A stretch of DNA of 64,000 bases. Origin: Diadophis punctatus similis (taxonomy: Eukaryota; Chordata; Lepidosauria; Squamata; Dipsadidae). The notes below the pieces were generated by a model. It was given only the letters and a program-made list of their open reading frames with translations. It was not told the origin of the DNA and made no database searches. Shown here piece after piece: positions 12,440 to 23,897 of this stretch. A program made the position numbers and the translations under genes. Position 1 is the stretch's first letter; each line of letters opens with the position of its first letter. Location: NCBI GenBank assembly GCA_023053685.1, contig JALIGW010000040.1:1-64000 (forward strand). Direction: 5' to 3'.

Positions 12440-12587
12440 CAGGTAGTCCTCAACTTACGACCACAATTGAGCCCAGAATTGCTACAAAGGTTGTAACTAT
12501 GAAAAATGGTCATGTCACTTTTTTCAGTGCCATTGTAAATTTGAATGGTCACTAAATGAACTGTTTTAAGAAGTCAAGTACTGCCTG
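12440..12587 (+). mobile_element. TA-flanked MITE, internally deleted copy
   Basis: Starts CAGGTAGTCCTCAACTTACG and ends AAGTACTGCCTG, with TA on both sides (12438-12439 and 12588-12589). It is 148 bp against about 360-390 bp for the fuller copies at 24480-24840 and 38774-39163. TA duplication and inverted ends fit the Tc1/mariner superfamily. Confidence 0.85.
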
Positions 12588-12839
12588 TATATATCTACAA
12601 AAATACAGAAGAACAATGACAAAAACCATCTTGAATGCATTTGGGATCAATATAAAAGGAAAAAAGAATGACAGTGCCATAACGACACTACAGGCCACCC
12701 AACCAACCAGAGGAAATGAACGACCTTTTTGCTAGTCAGCTAACTAAGGCATGTAGAAAGAATACCACAATAGTATTTGGGGACTTTTAACTACCTGACT
12801 GGGAGACAAACTCTGCACCTAGTGGAAGATCAAACAGAT

Positions 12840-13219
12840 TGTCAACCCTGAAGCGAACCTGACTGAAGCCATCTTGCGCTGCCTCATAGTTGCCATGAAG
12901 CCTTAGAGGGGGAAGGGAGGGGGAGAAGTAGATAGCTCGGCTCCAGTCAAAACAAAATGCTTTCCTGTGGGAACCAAGGTCATTGAAACAGGTGGCTGTT
13001 GAAAGTGGAGAAGAGCCTGCCTTCCATCTTCATTGGACAATGTGACCGGTGACACCTGGGAGGGGGGAGTTTGATTCTTTTAATTAGGTCCCGCGGGAAC
13101 TGTCAGAGTTGGTTTTCACTGGCTGTGCCGATATGATGTATCCAATAAACATATCCTTTGAGGAATCTACCTGCCTCAGAGTTATGCTTTCAATGGGTGC
13201 ATTACTCGGAACGCTGGCA
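12840..13219. mobile_element. Solo LTR with 5-bp target duplication
   Basis: A 380-bp block begins TGTCAACC and ends GCTGGCA (TG...CA) and is flanked by CAGAT at 12835-12839 and 13220-13224. AATAAA lies near the 3' side (about 13144), followed by a short U5-like tail. Removing it rejoins the CR1/L3 frame on either side, which proves insertion. No internal region remains, so it is a recombination product. It is unlike the LTR of the 3021-8629 element. Confidence 0.85.
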
Positions 13220-13339
13220 CAGATTCCTTACAAACATAGCAGACAACTTTGTCTCCCAAAAGATGGAGAAGGGGTCAGCCATATTGGATTTAATTCTCAC
13301 TAACAGATGAAGCTTGACTCAGAGAGATAACGGAACATG

Positions 13340-13530
13340 TATTTCTCCAGTGCTTATACTACAGATACATTTGTAGTAGCCTCAAATCATCGTTACTGCA
13401 TAAATATCCAGTACAATGTTTGTTTTTATATTTTTTTATCTTTTTATATATGTAATTTTATTTTTTGTATTTTTATGCTTTTTGATTCCTCTTTATGCTG
13501 GTCTTTGACTATGATAAAGGTTTGATTTGA
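13340..13530 (+). mobile_element. LINE 3' tail fragment
   Basis: Ends with 'gctggtctttgactatgataaaggtttgatttgat'-type sequence, a T-rich 3' region plus a (GATTT)n tail as left by non-LTR retrotransposons. No coding part remains; the clade is uncertain. Confidence 0.5.
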
Positions 13531-14690
13531 TGGTTTATGGCTTAATGTCATGGGTGAATCTTATTTGACTGCATTGCTGCCCATTTATCAACCCTATAAG
13601 CTCTCCTACACCCCAAATATTACTTTCCCTAAATGAATATAATATCTGTCCCTTTGACCAAGTTATTTCACATTAACTCTTGAAGCACATTCATCATACC
13701 CAATTCCAATTGTGGAAGAAATATGAAGCCTGACCCCTCTGAAGAAAAAAAGCTCATCGACTCCTCACCCATTACATATAAATCAAATATACTTGTTAAG
13801 AGTGATAGGTGGGGGTACATCTTACAATCCCTGTGAGAGAAATTGTCCAAGTAGGGAATATTCAGTTAATCTAAAGGAAATTTCACCTGACTGTCCTTTG
13901 GAGGGACAGTTACTGAAGCTGAAGCACAAATACTTTGGCCAGACCCTGATGTTGGGAAATATGGAAGGCAAAAGGTGGTGACGGCAGAGGATGAGATAGT
14001 TTAGATGGTGTCATTGACGCAATGGGCATGAATTTGGGCAGACTCTGAGACAGTGGAGGACAGGGGGGACTAGCATGCTATGGTCCATGGGGCTGTGAAG
14101 ACTGAACAAGAAGGGAATAGCTAACTTTCACTTTAGGAAGGCCATAAAACTATAATGTTCATTCCAAGAATATTTTATATTTCCATGCCAGTAACTTATA
14201 CCCATTTGCATACCCACAATTCTATATCAGGTTCCATTTCCTGATTAATAAATTCAGTAAAATTTTTCATATTTAAATCTGATTTTGCAAAGCCATTTTC
14301 AGGCCCTGGTCCCAGATATATCCATACCACCATCATAAAAATCTTAACTTTTAAGAAATTAATGGAGATTTAGAGCCAGATCCCCTATTGGCTGTTTTCA
14401 GTTGCTTAATCATGATAGGAACACATTATGCAGCAGCCTACCTATACAATTTACAATGCCAGACTTAGCTAAATTTGACTACAGGAGTCAAGTTAATTTT
14501 TAGATTAGGTTGCCAGAAGGGAAAAACAAAAATGAATTGTTGAAGAAGTGAAGATATCTGGCATTTTGGGAGAAATGACCTTGCTATTGTTGAATTTGTG
14601 AGATTCAGAAGAGGAGAAATTTCTTCTAACTTGTATAATTGGAAAAGTGGATTTGATACATTATGAGAGAAGACAGGTTGGGTCCAATGG
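13531..14690. other. Non-coding, no clear feature
   Basis: AT-rich single-copy-looking sequence with only short random frames. Nothing supportable seen. Confidence 0.4.
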
Positions 14691-15468
14691 CTTCAAAGTA
14701 TCCAGGAAGGATGAAAAATCTTACAAAATAAGACATTGAAGTAATCAGTAATCATTTGATGTCTATACTGAGTAAGATCTTCAAACAGATTATCAAACAT
14801 GTTCTGAACACTTTAATAGGCACCATAAATAGGAGTAGTGGCATGGGTCTCTCCTTTGCCAGAGCAACAGTTTTAGTGAATCTATGGTTTTACAACTAAG
14901 CAAGAAAAATCAGATACAGATTAGGTGAAACCTGGCTCAATAGCAGTAACTGCATTAATAGAGGAACTGAATCAAGATCACATTAAGTATTAGTACCACT
15001 TTACAAAGCCTTAGTAAGATCATACTTAGAATACTGGATCCAGGTTTGGGCACCATATTATAAAAAATATGTAGAGTGCAGAAAAGAGCAACAAAGATGA
15101 CTAAGGGGCTGGAGGCTAAAACATATGAAGAATGGTTGGGGGAATTGGGTTTGTCTTACTCTAGTCCAATGAAAAAAAGTATTATTGCTGATATGATAGT
15201 GTTCCAATATTTGAGGGGCTGCCACAAAGATCCACCTATTCTCCAAAGCACCAGAAGGAAAGGCAGGAATCAATGGATGGGAAATAAGGAGAGAAGCAAC
15301 CTAGAACTAAGAAATTTCCTGACAGTGAGAACAATTAACCAGTGGAACAGATTGCCTTCAGAAGTTGTGGGTACTCCATCACTGGAGGCTTTTAAGAAGA
15401 GCCACTTATCTGGAATGGTATAAGGTCTCTTGCTTGAACACGGGGTTAGACTAGAACAGGGCTGTCAA
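14691..15468 (+). mobile_element. CR1/L3 LINE ORF2 end and 3' UTR
   Basis: Runs from a decayed RT region through the C-terminal ORF2 segment (15076-15423, ending with NQWNRLPSEVVGTPSLEAF) to the CR1 3' UTR (GGTCTCTTGCTTGAACACGG). It stops at about 15458 where CAGGGCTGTCAAAC begins, which resembles the left end of the hAT at 34723. Copies of the same 3' end occur at 27245, 52810 and 63900. Confidence 0.85.
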
Positions 15469-15469
15469 A

Positions 15470-16190
15470 CACATGCATCTGTTTGGGGACAGCTGCATAG
15501 ATGTTCCATTTGTATTTCTGCAAATGTAATGTTCCGGCTAGTGGGTGCTCAAATAGCAAAGAACAGGAAGTTGGATCTAACTCACTGCTCACTCCAGGAG
15601 TTTGATTCTGAGCGGCAACCTACTACCAGAGGACATGCTGTGATTTAGTTGACACAATGCAACGAAGCGTAACTCAGGTTAATAAAATATAACAGTCCAA
15701 CAAATCAATCAAATTATGGCCTAATAGAATGGTATTCCTATAACATACTGAATTACGGTCACCAACTACCATCTGTTTTTGCCAGGACTAGTGTGCTGCA
15801 TAAACCCAGCCTTCAAATATTATGCAGGAACAGGGCATGGTTTTGTTGACAGAGCCACATTATTTTTAGGCAGTTTTTTTTTTTTACAGGCCAGGGACCA
15901 TAAAGGGGATTAGAAGTAATGTGAAGAACAACCAGCCCTGGAATTCTGGTCTGTTTCATTTTGTGTGTCTGGGTTTTCCCCAGATAAAAGAGACACATTT
16001 TGCTTACCATCCTTTACTTATTTTGTAAACGGAACAAATTAACACAAAAACCTCCAGAAAATCCAACCCATTAGGTGCAAAATCAGTTTTCATTTCTGAC
16101 TGACTAGAGATTACTGTAATCCAAAAGCATCCACCATACAGAGCTTCAACAGGGGATTCAAAGAGGTCCAACTTGCTTCACCCAGGCAGT
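15470..16190. other. Non-coding downstream of LSM10
   Basis: No gene seen. It begins with a possible degraded hAT end at about 15460 and includes a T-run near 15870. Confidence 0.4.
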
Positions 16191-16211
16191 CTTAATTATA
16201 AACCTTAAAAG

Positions 16212-16217
16212 TTTATT
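16212..16217 (-). terminator. LSM10 poly(A) signal AATAAA
   Basis: TTTATT on the plus strand is AATAAA on the minus strand, 257 nt downstream of the LSM10 stop. It is the first canonical signal in the expected 3' UTR and puts cleavage near 16185-16200. Confidence 0.7.
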
Positions 16218-16473
16218 CTCTGGGGGTGGGGGGGAAGCAGTTCAGGGTGGAGACAGAATATGAATAGAAAAGCCCCTGAAAATATTGTTCTTGTTGATAG
16301 ACAGTGGTCTATATTCTGACAAAGGAACGTCATCATCCGATTCCCCTTTGAACCTGAGTGGGAGCTGCTCGCTCACGCCGAATGGGGGAAGCAGCCACGG
16401 CCTTCCCAAGCGAGCGACGGGTCTTGCCGGGCACATTTCCAGCGCTGGCTTCCCAGCGTGCCCGCCGGACCGG

Positions 16474-16851
16474 TCATTTGCCCGCCGGCTTCGGCCGAAG
16501 GAACTCGGTCCTGCCCTTGCCTCGGCCGCCGAAGGTGCGGACGCGGTGGATGAGCTGCAGCTGCTGCTCGATCGTGGCCCTGATGTCCACCTCGTCGGGG
16601 ATGTGGACGTAGCGGACGTTCCTGCCGGTGATGAAGAGGTCCTGCAACCGGCGGGCGCGGCCGTGGCGGTCGGTGAAGGTGGCCTCGCCCAGGCGGACGT
16701 TCATGAAGGCGTCCACGTTGACGATGCGGCCCACGGCCACGCTCTCGTCGCGCAGCTCCACGGTGGTGACGCGGCTGTGCAGGCCCTGCAGGAGCAGCAC
16801 CAGGCTGTTCTCCGCGATGGTGCGCTCCTTCACCGAGTGGCTGATCTCCAT
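16474..16851 (-). CDS. LSM10: U7 snRNA-associated Sm-like protein LSm10
   Basis: Encodes an intact 125-residue protein in a single coding exon. LSm10 replaces SmD1 in the heptameric ring of the U7 snRNP, which cleaves the 3' ends of replication-dependent histone pre-mRNAs in the nucleus. The sequence shows the N-terminus [17 protein letters not shown], the Sm1 motif (VTTVELRD...[10 protein letters not shown], about residues 28-53) and the Sm2 motif ([14 protein letters not shown], about 73-86), followed by the [17 protein letters not shown] segment typical of LSm10. Length is close to the 123 residues of human LSm10. The start ATG lies in a perfect Kozak context (GCCGCCATGG). The gene sits in a CpG island downstream of OSCP1 on the same strand, as in human. 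A 5' UTR intron may exist but cannot be placed. Confidence 0.97.
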   Translation of the reverse strand: MEISHSVKERTIAENSLVLLLQGLHSRVTTVELRDESVAVGRIVNVDAFMNVRLGEATFTDRHGRARRLQDLFITGRNVRYVHIPDEVDIRATIEQQLQLIHRVRTFGGRGKGRTEFLRPKPAGK

Positions 16852-16859
16852 GGCGGCCC

Positions 16860-17245
16860 GGAGTGCGGCTCAGCCGGAAGACCCCGGGGCCCGCATCCCG
16901 GCCCCCGCTCTCTAGCGCTCCCTCCTGCCCTGCTCGCCTCGGAAGGCCCGGCCGACTTCGCCTCAGCCACGAAAAAGAGTCCGCCCGCCCCGCCCCGCCC
17001 CGCCCCGCCTCGCCTCCGAAGCCGCGATGCCATTGGCTGGCCAGTCCGCCCGCCCGTGCTGGAGCGATGCCATTGGCTCGGCTGCGTGGAGGGAGCATGA
17101 ATGGCTGGACCGGATGTTCGGTCCCGGAAGAGGAGCTTGCCGCCTCCCCCTCCCCCTCCCCTCCCCCTCCCCCAGGCAGCCCATCTCAGCCGATGGCGGC
17201 CGTTTCATCGCTAATACGCGGACTCTTCCCGGTCACGTGCAGGAT
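16860..17245 (-). promoter_or_regulatory. LSM10 CpG-island promoter
   Basis: Very GC-rich and CpG-dense. From the gene outward it contains a run of overlapping GC boxes (16982-17009, GGGGCGGGGC on the minus strand). Beyond that lie two CCAAT boxes in identical 15-bp contexts, GCGATGCCATTGGCT at 17024-17038 and 17064-17078, spaced 40 bp. An E-box CACGTG lies near 17234. Paired CCAAT boxes suggest NF-Y control. The transcription start is not determined. Confidence 0.75.
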
Positions 17246-17660
17246 GGGGCAGAAGGGGGGGGGCTGCTCAGTGATTTCTGAAGTGGTTTCATATGCAACA
17301 AAATGCCGTTCATTGGTGAGGAAAAGAAGGTTTTACAGTTAGGGATGGAGAACCAAATGCACAGGTACGGATTAGGTGGCACCTGGCGCAACTGTGAGAG
17401 GGACTTTGCATTGGGTGTCCTGGTGCAGCGTTCCCCAACCTTTCCTGGTTGGCGGGGTGTGTGTCGGATCCCTATCGTGATGCTGCCATTCTTCTGGGGA
17501 AGGGGGGGGGGCATGGATGTATTATTTAGTTTATTGCTTTCTTCCTCACCCTCTCACAGCCTGTAACCTTTCACTTTATAATCTTTATCCTGGCACCTAG
17601 CTCTCCTGAGATTTTCTCACCTTTTGGGGAATGTATGGGCAGGGAGGGCCATATGGGCTG
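17246..17660. other. Non-coding, upstream of LSM10
   Basis: GC falls back to background. No gene seen. A G-run lies near 17500. Confidence 0.4.
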
Positions 17661-17667
17661 TACCCAG

Positions 17668-17810
17668 GGGTGGGTTCTAATTTTTTACTACCAGTTCTGT
17701 GGGTGTGTCTTGATGGTCATGTGACTGGGTGGGCATGGCTTTGTGATCGTGTGACTGGGCGGGTGTAGCTCATTGGTCATGTGACTGGGTGGGCGTGGCC
17801 AACTCAATGT
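17668..17810 (+). repeat. Fragment of a GGGTGGG-start repeat with 35-bp tandem units
   Basis: Begins CAGGGGTGGGTTCT and contains three degenerate copies of a ~35-bp unit with GTCATGTGACTGGGTGGGC. Probably the left part of a non-autonomous element; its right end was not found. Confidence 0.5.
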
Positions 17811-17933
17811 CACTCATCTCAAGTGGTGCCTTGCCTGGCCCCTCCCCTCCCAACCAATCCTTGTCACACTCAGCCTCAACGTATCTATAGTTCTGTAAAA
17901 ATGTTCACCTTTTTTCAACTTTATTATCTACAT

Positions 17934-18389
17934 CAGTGGTTCCCAACCTTTCTAATGCCGCGACCCCTTAATATAGTTCCTCATGTTGTGGTGACCCCCA
18001 ACCATAAAATTATTTTTGTTGCTACTTCATAACTGTAATTATGCTACTGTTATGAATCGTAATGTAAATATCTAATATGCAGGATGTATTTTCATTGTTA
18101 CAAATTGAACATAATTAAAGCATAGCGATTAATCACAAAAACTATGTAATTATGCCAGATCAGAAATTCTCGGGCCAGTCTTTGCAAGAGCACAAGGAAT
18201 ATCATCTTCCACAACAGACGCCTCTCACCGAATGGCACCTCTCCCGACCAATCGGAGGGTTCGGGCGAGTTAAGCCGATATGGCCAGGCTTGTGGCAGTG
18301 GGGAGGGGAGCTGAGGATGCCGGGGCGACCCCTGGGAAATGGTCGTTCGACCCCCAAAGGGGTCCCGACCCCCAGGTTGGGAACCACTG
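17934..18389 (+). mobile_element. SPIN-like hAT element, 456 bp
   Basis: Termini are CAGTGGTTCCCAACCT and AGGTTGGGAACCACTG, flanked by an exact 8-bp target duplication ATCTACAT (17926-17933 and 18390-18397). The left ~200 bp (CGACCCCTTAATATAG, GTGACCCCCAACCATAAAA, GTTGCTACTTCATAAC) match what I know of the SPIN ('space invader') family shared among tetrapods by horizontal transfer. The right end carries GACCCCCAAAGGGGTC. There is no transposase, so it is non-autonomous. Confidence 0.93.
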
Positions 18390-18469
18390 ATCTACATACT
18401 ATAGATAGATGTACTTTTATGGACCACTGAAAGGAGGAAATGGCTCACATGCTTTGCCCAAGGGTGTGA

Positions 18470-18580
18470 TAGGCAACAGGCTTTTAAGGGGCTGCCACAA
18501 AGAAAGGGGGGGCAATGTATTTTCCAAAGAAGCAGAAGGCAAAACAAGAAGCAATGGATGGAAACTGAACAAAGAGAGCC
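18470..18580 (+). mobile_element. CR1 3' fragment
   Basis: GGGGCTGCCACAAAGAA and the 'acaagaagcaatggatgg' block match the CR1 region seen at 15220-15290 and 27295. It is cut off where the L2 copy begins. Confidence 0.65.
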
Positions 18581-21500
18581 CACCGTTTGGATACCTGCAG
18601 TGGCCAGTACCCTTTTCCTGTGCCCCCCCATTTGGGGGGGGAGCCTCCCCTCTGACAGATTACCATCGGATTCCAGAGGGAGAGAGTTTTGGAAACATAG
18701 ATACTACCTGGGCAGGGGGATATACCATCATCCCCCGGACTACTGGCCCCGTAAAACTGAACATTGGAACATCTTGATTGACGAACTTTTTAATGAGGTT
18801 CCCCCTTTATGCTCCTTTAATGATTTTATTGATTTTAATATCAACAATTAACTAACCTTGCAATTTTTACCCCGGAAGTACTGTGATTGTTGTTAACGTG
18901 TGGGTTATGAATGAGTATGATTGTGTGATTATATAAGTGGATGAGTGATAGGGATGTATATGTGTCCAGCGACTAATGAGAATGGTATGGATGACCTGCA
19001 GGAAAGGAGGGGGACCAGCGGGGGGGAGGGGGTCTCTGGTGGGGGTGAGAGCCGGAACATCTCGGTCATAATGGGAAGAGGCAGATATGGCAGGAGCAGA
19101 GGGGAGGGCCGCTCTCGGGAATAAGACCTCGCTGTTTACAAGTGATCCCTTGTTCCGGCCCCTCTGATCCGGTTCCATCTTGCTCAACCTGGATACCTGC
19201 CAACCAGGGTCTTCAGAGCCCTGGGCTCAGGATGCTGCTGCTCAATGCCAGGTCAATTACCAACAAAGCCCCCCTGATACGTGATTTAATCACAGAGGAG
19301 GGGGCAGACCTGGTGTGTGTTACCGAGACCTGGCTGGGGCAGGAGGGGGGAGTAGCTCTCTCCGAGATATGCCCAGCCGGTTTCTCGGTGCAGCATCATT
19401 CCCGACCCCAGGGAAGGGGGGGAGGAGTGGCAATAATAGTGCACAGAAATCTCCATCCTCGTAGGATCCCTGCCCCGGAGATTGTTGGGTGTGAGACGCT
19501 TCTTCTGAAGTTGGACTTAGGGGTTCAGGTGGGCCTTTTCTTAACGTACCTGCCTCCCAGCTGCGTAAGTAAGGCCCTGCCTGAGTTGCTCGAGGTAGTA
19601 GCCGGCTTGGCAGTTGAGTTCCCTAGGCTTATGGTCCTGGGGGACTTCAACTTGCCATCTGCTGGCGAAACCTCTGGAGTAGCTCAGGAGTTCATGGATT
19701 CCATGACAACCATGGACCTGACCCAAGTAATCCAGGGTCCGACGCATGAGGGCGGTCACACGCTCGATCTAGTGTTTCTCTCGGGGCAGTGGAGAGATGA
19801 TCTGAAGATAAGGGACATAGTCATCACCCCACTGTCATGGTCAGATCATTTCCTACTGAGGTTGGATTTCGCAGCCCCATTCCTCCCCCGCAGGGAGGCG
19901 GGACCGACTAGGTGGTTCCGCCCCAGGCGCGTAATGGAACCGGAAGGATTCCAGAGGGAACTTGGGGAAATACCTGAAACCCTGGTACACAATTCGGCTG
20001 ACTCCCTGGTGGCTGCCTGGAACATCGCAGCATCAGGGGCCTTAGACCGAATTGCGCCTAAGCGACCTCTCCGTGGCAGTGGATCCTGGAAAGCTCCCTG
20101 GTTTACCGAGGAGCTCCGGGAGATGAAACGCCAGAAGAGACGTCTGGAGCGTCGCTGGAGGGCCAGCAAAACCGAATCCGACTGAACACTATTAAGAATT
20201 TACATCAGATCTTATTTAGTGGCGATAAGGGCGGCAAAACGATCCCATTTTTCCGCTCTTATTGCATCCGCAGATTCTCGCCCAGCTGCCTTGTTTAGGG
20301 TGACTCGCTCCCTCCTTGCCAAAGGGGGGAGCGAGGAACACTTACAAGGCAGAGCTGAGGAATTCACTGAGTTTCTGTCGGATAAAGTCGCTCAGATTCG
20401 GTTGAACCTGGACTCTGGCTGGGCAGAGTCCATAGAGTTGACAGGGGCTAGTCTTAGTCCACCGTTATGGGAAGAGTTTGGGCCTGTTTCTCCCGAGGAT
20501 GTGGACAGAGCTGTGGGGGCGATGGGTACCTCCACCTGTTTATTGGACCCGTGCCCCTCCTGGTTGGTCTTGGCCAGCAGGGAGGTGACACGCGGCTGGA
20601 TCCAGGCGGTGGTCACCGCTTCTTTGAGGGAGGGATCCGTACCGCAGTCGTTAAAAGCTGCGGTGGTGAGACCCCTCCTGAAGAAGCCTTCCCTGGATCC
20701 AGCTGATTTGAAGAGCTATCGTCCGGTCTCCAACTTGCCTTTTTTAGGGAAAGTTGTTGAGAACGTGGTGGTTACTCAGCTTCTACGACTTCTGGATGAA
20801 ACAGACCATCTAGATCCTTATCAGTCGGGTTTCAGGCGCGGCTACAGTACTGAAACTGCCTTGGTCGCGCTGATGGATGATCTCTGGCGGGCCCGAGACT
20901 GGGGTAATTCCTCCGTCCTGGTGCTACTTGACCTCTCAGCGGCCTTCGATACCATCGACCATGGTATCCTTCTGCATCGTCTCGGCGAGTTGGGAGTGGG
21001 AGGCACCGTTTTGCGGTGGTTCTCCTCCTATCTCGCCGATAGGATGCAGTCGGTGTTGGCAGGAGGGCAGAGATCGTCCCCTAGGGCCCTAGTATGTGGG
21101 GTGCCTCAGGGGTCGGTTCTCTCGCCCATCCTGTTTAACATTTACATGAAGCCGCTGGGGGAGATCATCCGCAGACATGAGTGCGTTTCCACCAGTACAC
21201 TGATGACACCCAGCTGTACATCACCACCCCGTCTGACTTCAGTGAGGCAGTTGCTGTGATGTGCCGATGCCTGGACGACATTAGGATCTGGATGGGGAGG
21301 AACAGACTCAGACTTAATCCCGACAAGACTGAGTGGCTTTGGGTATTGCCCCCTAAGGACTACGACAACTGTCCCTCCTTGGTTTTTGAGGGAGTGAAAT
21401 TGACCCCCTCGGATCAGGTCCGCAACTTGGGGTCCTCCTAGACCCACAGCTAAAATTGGAACATCATCTTTCTGCTGTGGCTAGGGGGGCCTTTGCATAG

Positions 21501-22246
21501 GTTCGCCTGGTGCACCAGTTGCGGCCATACTTGGAGAAGGAGGCTCTACTCACGGTCACTCATGCCCTTGTCACCTCTCGCTTGGACTACTGCAACGCGC
21601 TCTACATGGGGCTACCCTTGAAGAGTATCCGGAGACTTCAGTTGGTGCAAAATGCGGCTGCGCGTGCTGTGGTGGGTGTGCCAAGGTACACCCACGTGAC
21701 ACCTATACTCAGCCAGCTGCATTGGCTGCCCATTGGTCTCCGGGTACAATTCAAGGTGTTGATCATCATCTTTAAAGCCCTACATGGCTTAGGACCAGGC
21801 TACCTCCGGGACCGCATTCTGCCTCACACTTCCCTTCGACCGGTTAGGGCCCACAGAATTGGCCTCCTCCAGGTCCCGTCGGCCAAACAATGCCAGCTGG
21901 CGGGCCCTAGGGGGAGGGCCTTCTCTGTGGGGGGCCCTGCGCTCTGGAACCAACTTCCCCCAGAGACCCGGACCATCCCCACCCTGCTGGCCTTCCGAAA
22001 AGCCGTTAAGACATGGCTTTTTCTGCAGGCAGGGGGTAGAGACTAATCCATCTGAGCTCTCCCCCGGGTATGTCTGGTTGATGGATGTTTTTTTTTTTTA
22101 ATATTGAATATTGAATTTTTGTATTTGGTTTTAATCCATGTTTATTTGTTGGTTTCTTGTATTTTTTTCTGCTGTACGCCGCCCTGAGTCCCTCGGGAGT
22201 AGGGCGGCATATAAGAAAACCAAAATAAATAAATAAATAAATAAAT
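18581..22246 (+). mobile_element. L2-clade LINE, near full length
   Basis: An apparent 5' leader (to about 19190) is followed by ORF2. The endonuclease has LLLNARSI, TETWLG, GDFNLP and SDHFLLRLDF. The reverse transcriptase has LLDLSAAFDTIDHGILL and GVPQGSVLSPILFNIY. The C-terminal part has QLVQNAAARAVVGVPRYTH. One in-frame TGA (20183-20185) interrupts it; the frame shifts near 21180, where the catalytic motif reads YTDD, and again before 21510. The 3' end has the GCCGCCCTGAGTCCC stem region and an (AAAT)n tail. The left boundary is approximate. Confidence 0.88.
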
Positions 22247-22338
22247 GATCGCTCTATCTATTGAATGAATGTCAGCCTCTGAATGCTGTCTGGCTTTAAA
22301 TTGAATGGGGTCTTAGTTCTGCGGTGGGCGGTCTCCTA

Positions 22339-22415
22339 ATGTGTATGTGTGTGTGTGTGTATGTGTGTAGGGGGGGGAGTATGAGGGAGGGAGGGAGGGA
22401 GGAGGTGGGTGTGTG
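22339..22415. repeat. (TG)n and (GGGA)n simple repeats
   Basis: A TG-rich run at about 22339-22370 is followed by G-rich GAGGGAGGGAGGG. The surrounding 22250-23700 stretch has no supportable gene; it includes purine-rich A/G sequence at 22680-22735. Confidence 0.8.
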
Positions 22416-23712
22416 TGCGCACCTGCATGCTGGGGGGGGGGGAGATTTAAAAAACTTCGGCGTGAAGCTTCTAATCCCGCACGGAGTCATCCCCTGTGCC
22501 TCCTTTGCCCCCGGGTGCCCTGCGAACGGGCTGCCGCCCTCCTCTCAGCTAGCCTTCGCACCCCCGCACCCCGCCCAAATGTTGTGTCTACTCGTAAATC
22601 TACAACCCTCTCACCTCCAAAAAGTAGTTAAGTGTCTGGTGCGCCCGCATCTCCCTCTCTGGGACTTGTCAAAAATAGAAGGGGAGGGGAGGAGGAGAAG
22701 AAGAGGAGGAAGAAGAAGGCAAGGAAGAAGATGAGAACTACTGCATGGCCGCCTGCACCAGAGCCCTATGCTCACAGCCGTTACCAACAGGCAAGACTGC
22801 AAATTATGCAGACAGAAATTCTTGCCTATTGGCAGGTCATGGTGCTTTCTTTCTCCTGGAGTCTGGGTGACCCCCCCTCTCCTTCCCCTTCCCATTCAAC
22901 CCGGTCTGGCCCCACCCCCGCGTTCCTTACTCCAGTCTCCCAAGTGTCTCTCTCCTCGCCCCCCCCCCAAACACCCAGCCTTGCAACTGCAAATAACTCA
23001 GTGATAACAGATTGTTTTTCCACCAACTGCAGGAGATAGTGCTAATCTTTTAATAAAAGATCCCATTACAATAGGATCTGTCTGATCTAGATCTAGAAAT
23101 ACAGCCGTGCTAATATTAGAAGACACTGTAATCATGCTGAATGTAGCTGTTGGGAATTGTTCAGCATTTCTGGAGGACCATTGTTTCCCATCCCTGATAC
23201 AGAATTTTAACAAATGAACTTCTGTCTGCTGGAATGCAATTTTTAAAATAGTAATGTCAATAATCTTGCAAAGTAGAGTTATCATTTAGGAATGGAATTG
23301 GAATTGGAATAATAAATAGGAGCTGCTTCATGGCTTTACTTGATTCTTTTGTTCATTTTTTAATTTCGCTGTGGCAGTCTGTCACAAACAATATTAAAAC
23401 TTGAAAGCCTGTTTAACATTTCCTTCATTAACTTAGGCAAGGCAAATTTGTAAATTCCAGCAGGTGAAATTGGAGTTTGTGCTCTGAAAAAGGCCCTAAA
23501 TCTGCCTTTTCCCACATTTCTTATACCCTTATACCACTGTTGGTCAGCTTTTGATCCAGTTCTACAAGGACCCTTTACCTTCTTATGTTCATATGGACAA
23601 ACGGAAAAACAATAAAGAGCCATCATGGCCCACAGAAAATAAGACCTCTTTGCACATTCCAGTTTTTAGCCTGGTGCTTTAAACCTCTACACCAAACTGA
23701 TTTTATTGTTAT

Positions 23713-23862
23713 AGGGAAGGGGAAGGGAAGGGAAGGAAGGAAGGGAGGGAGGAAAAGGGAAGGGAAGGAAGGAAGAAGGGAGGTGGGAGGGAGGAGGAAA
23801 GGGAAGGAAGGAAGAAGGGAGGAGGGAGGGAAGGAGGGAGGAAAGGGAAAGGAAAGAAGTTT
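23713..23862. repeat. (GGAAG)n polypurine tract
   Basis: About 150 bp of GGAAGGGAAGGAAGGAAGG-type purine repeats on the plus strand. Confidence 0.92.
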
Positions 23863-23897
23863 TTTCACTAACATATTGAACGTCACAATAGTGTGGG

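Larger units (their letters stand above)
11236..13335 (+). mobile_element. CR1/L3 LINE, ORF1 end and ORF2 start, interrupted
   Basis: The translation near 11640-11700 carries the 'VVHLGINNL' segment of the ORF1 esterase-like domain. At 12225-12420 comes the ORF2 endonuclease start (CLYTNAQSMRNKQGELE, then TRETWW), followed at 12700-12840 by a GDF-type motif (FGDF) and 'DWETNSAPSGRSNR'. The frame resumes at 13225 (NIADNFVSQKMEKG) and ends near 'AILDLILTN' at about 13300. Two later insertions split it: a MITE (12440-12587) and a solo LTR (12840-13219). Several stops show it is old. Confidence 0.85.

Noticed and set aside
15458..15500. hAT insertion after the CR1 at 15.46 kb
   Set aside because: The left end resembles the GTGTCAAAC hAT family but no right end or duplication was found.
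1..16000. STK40, expected beyond LSM10
   Set aside because: No kinase-like exon seen; the stretch is repeats and non-coding DNA.
16285..17100. Long plus-strand ORF (271 codons) over LSM10
   Set aside because: Antisense shadow of the GC-rich LSM10 exon and promoter; composition-driven, no domain.
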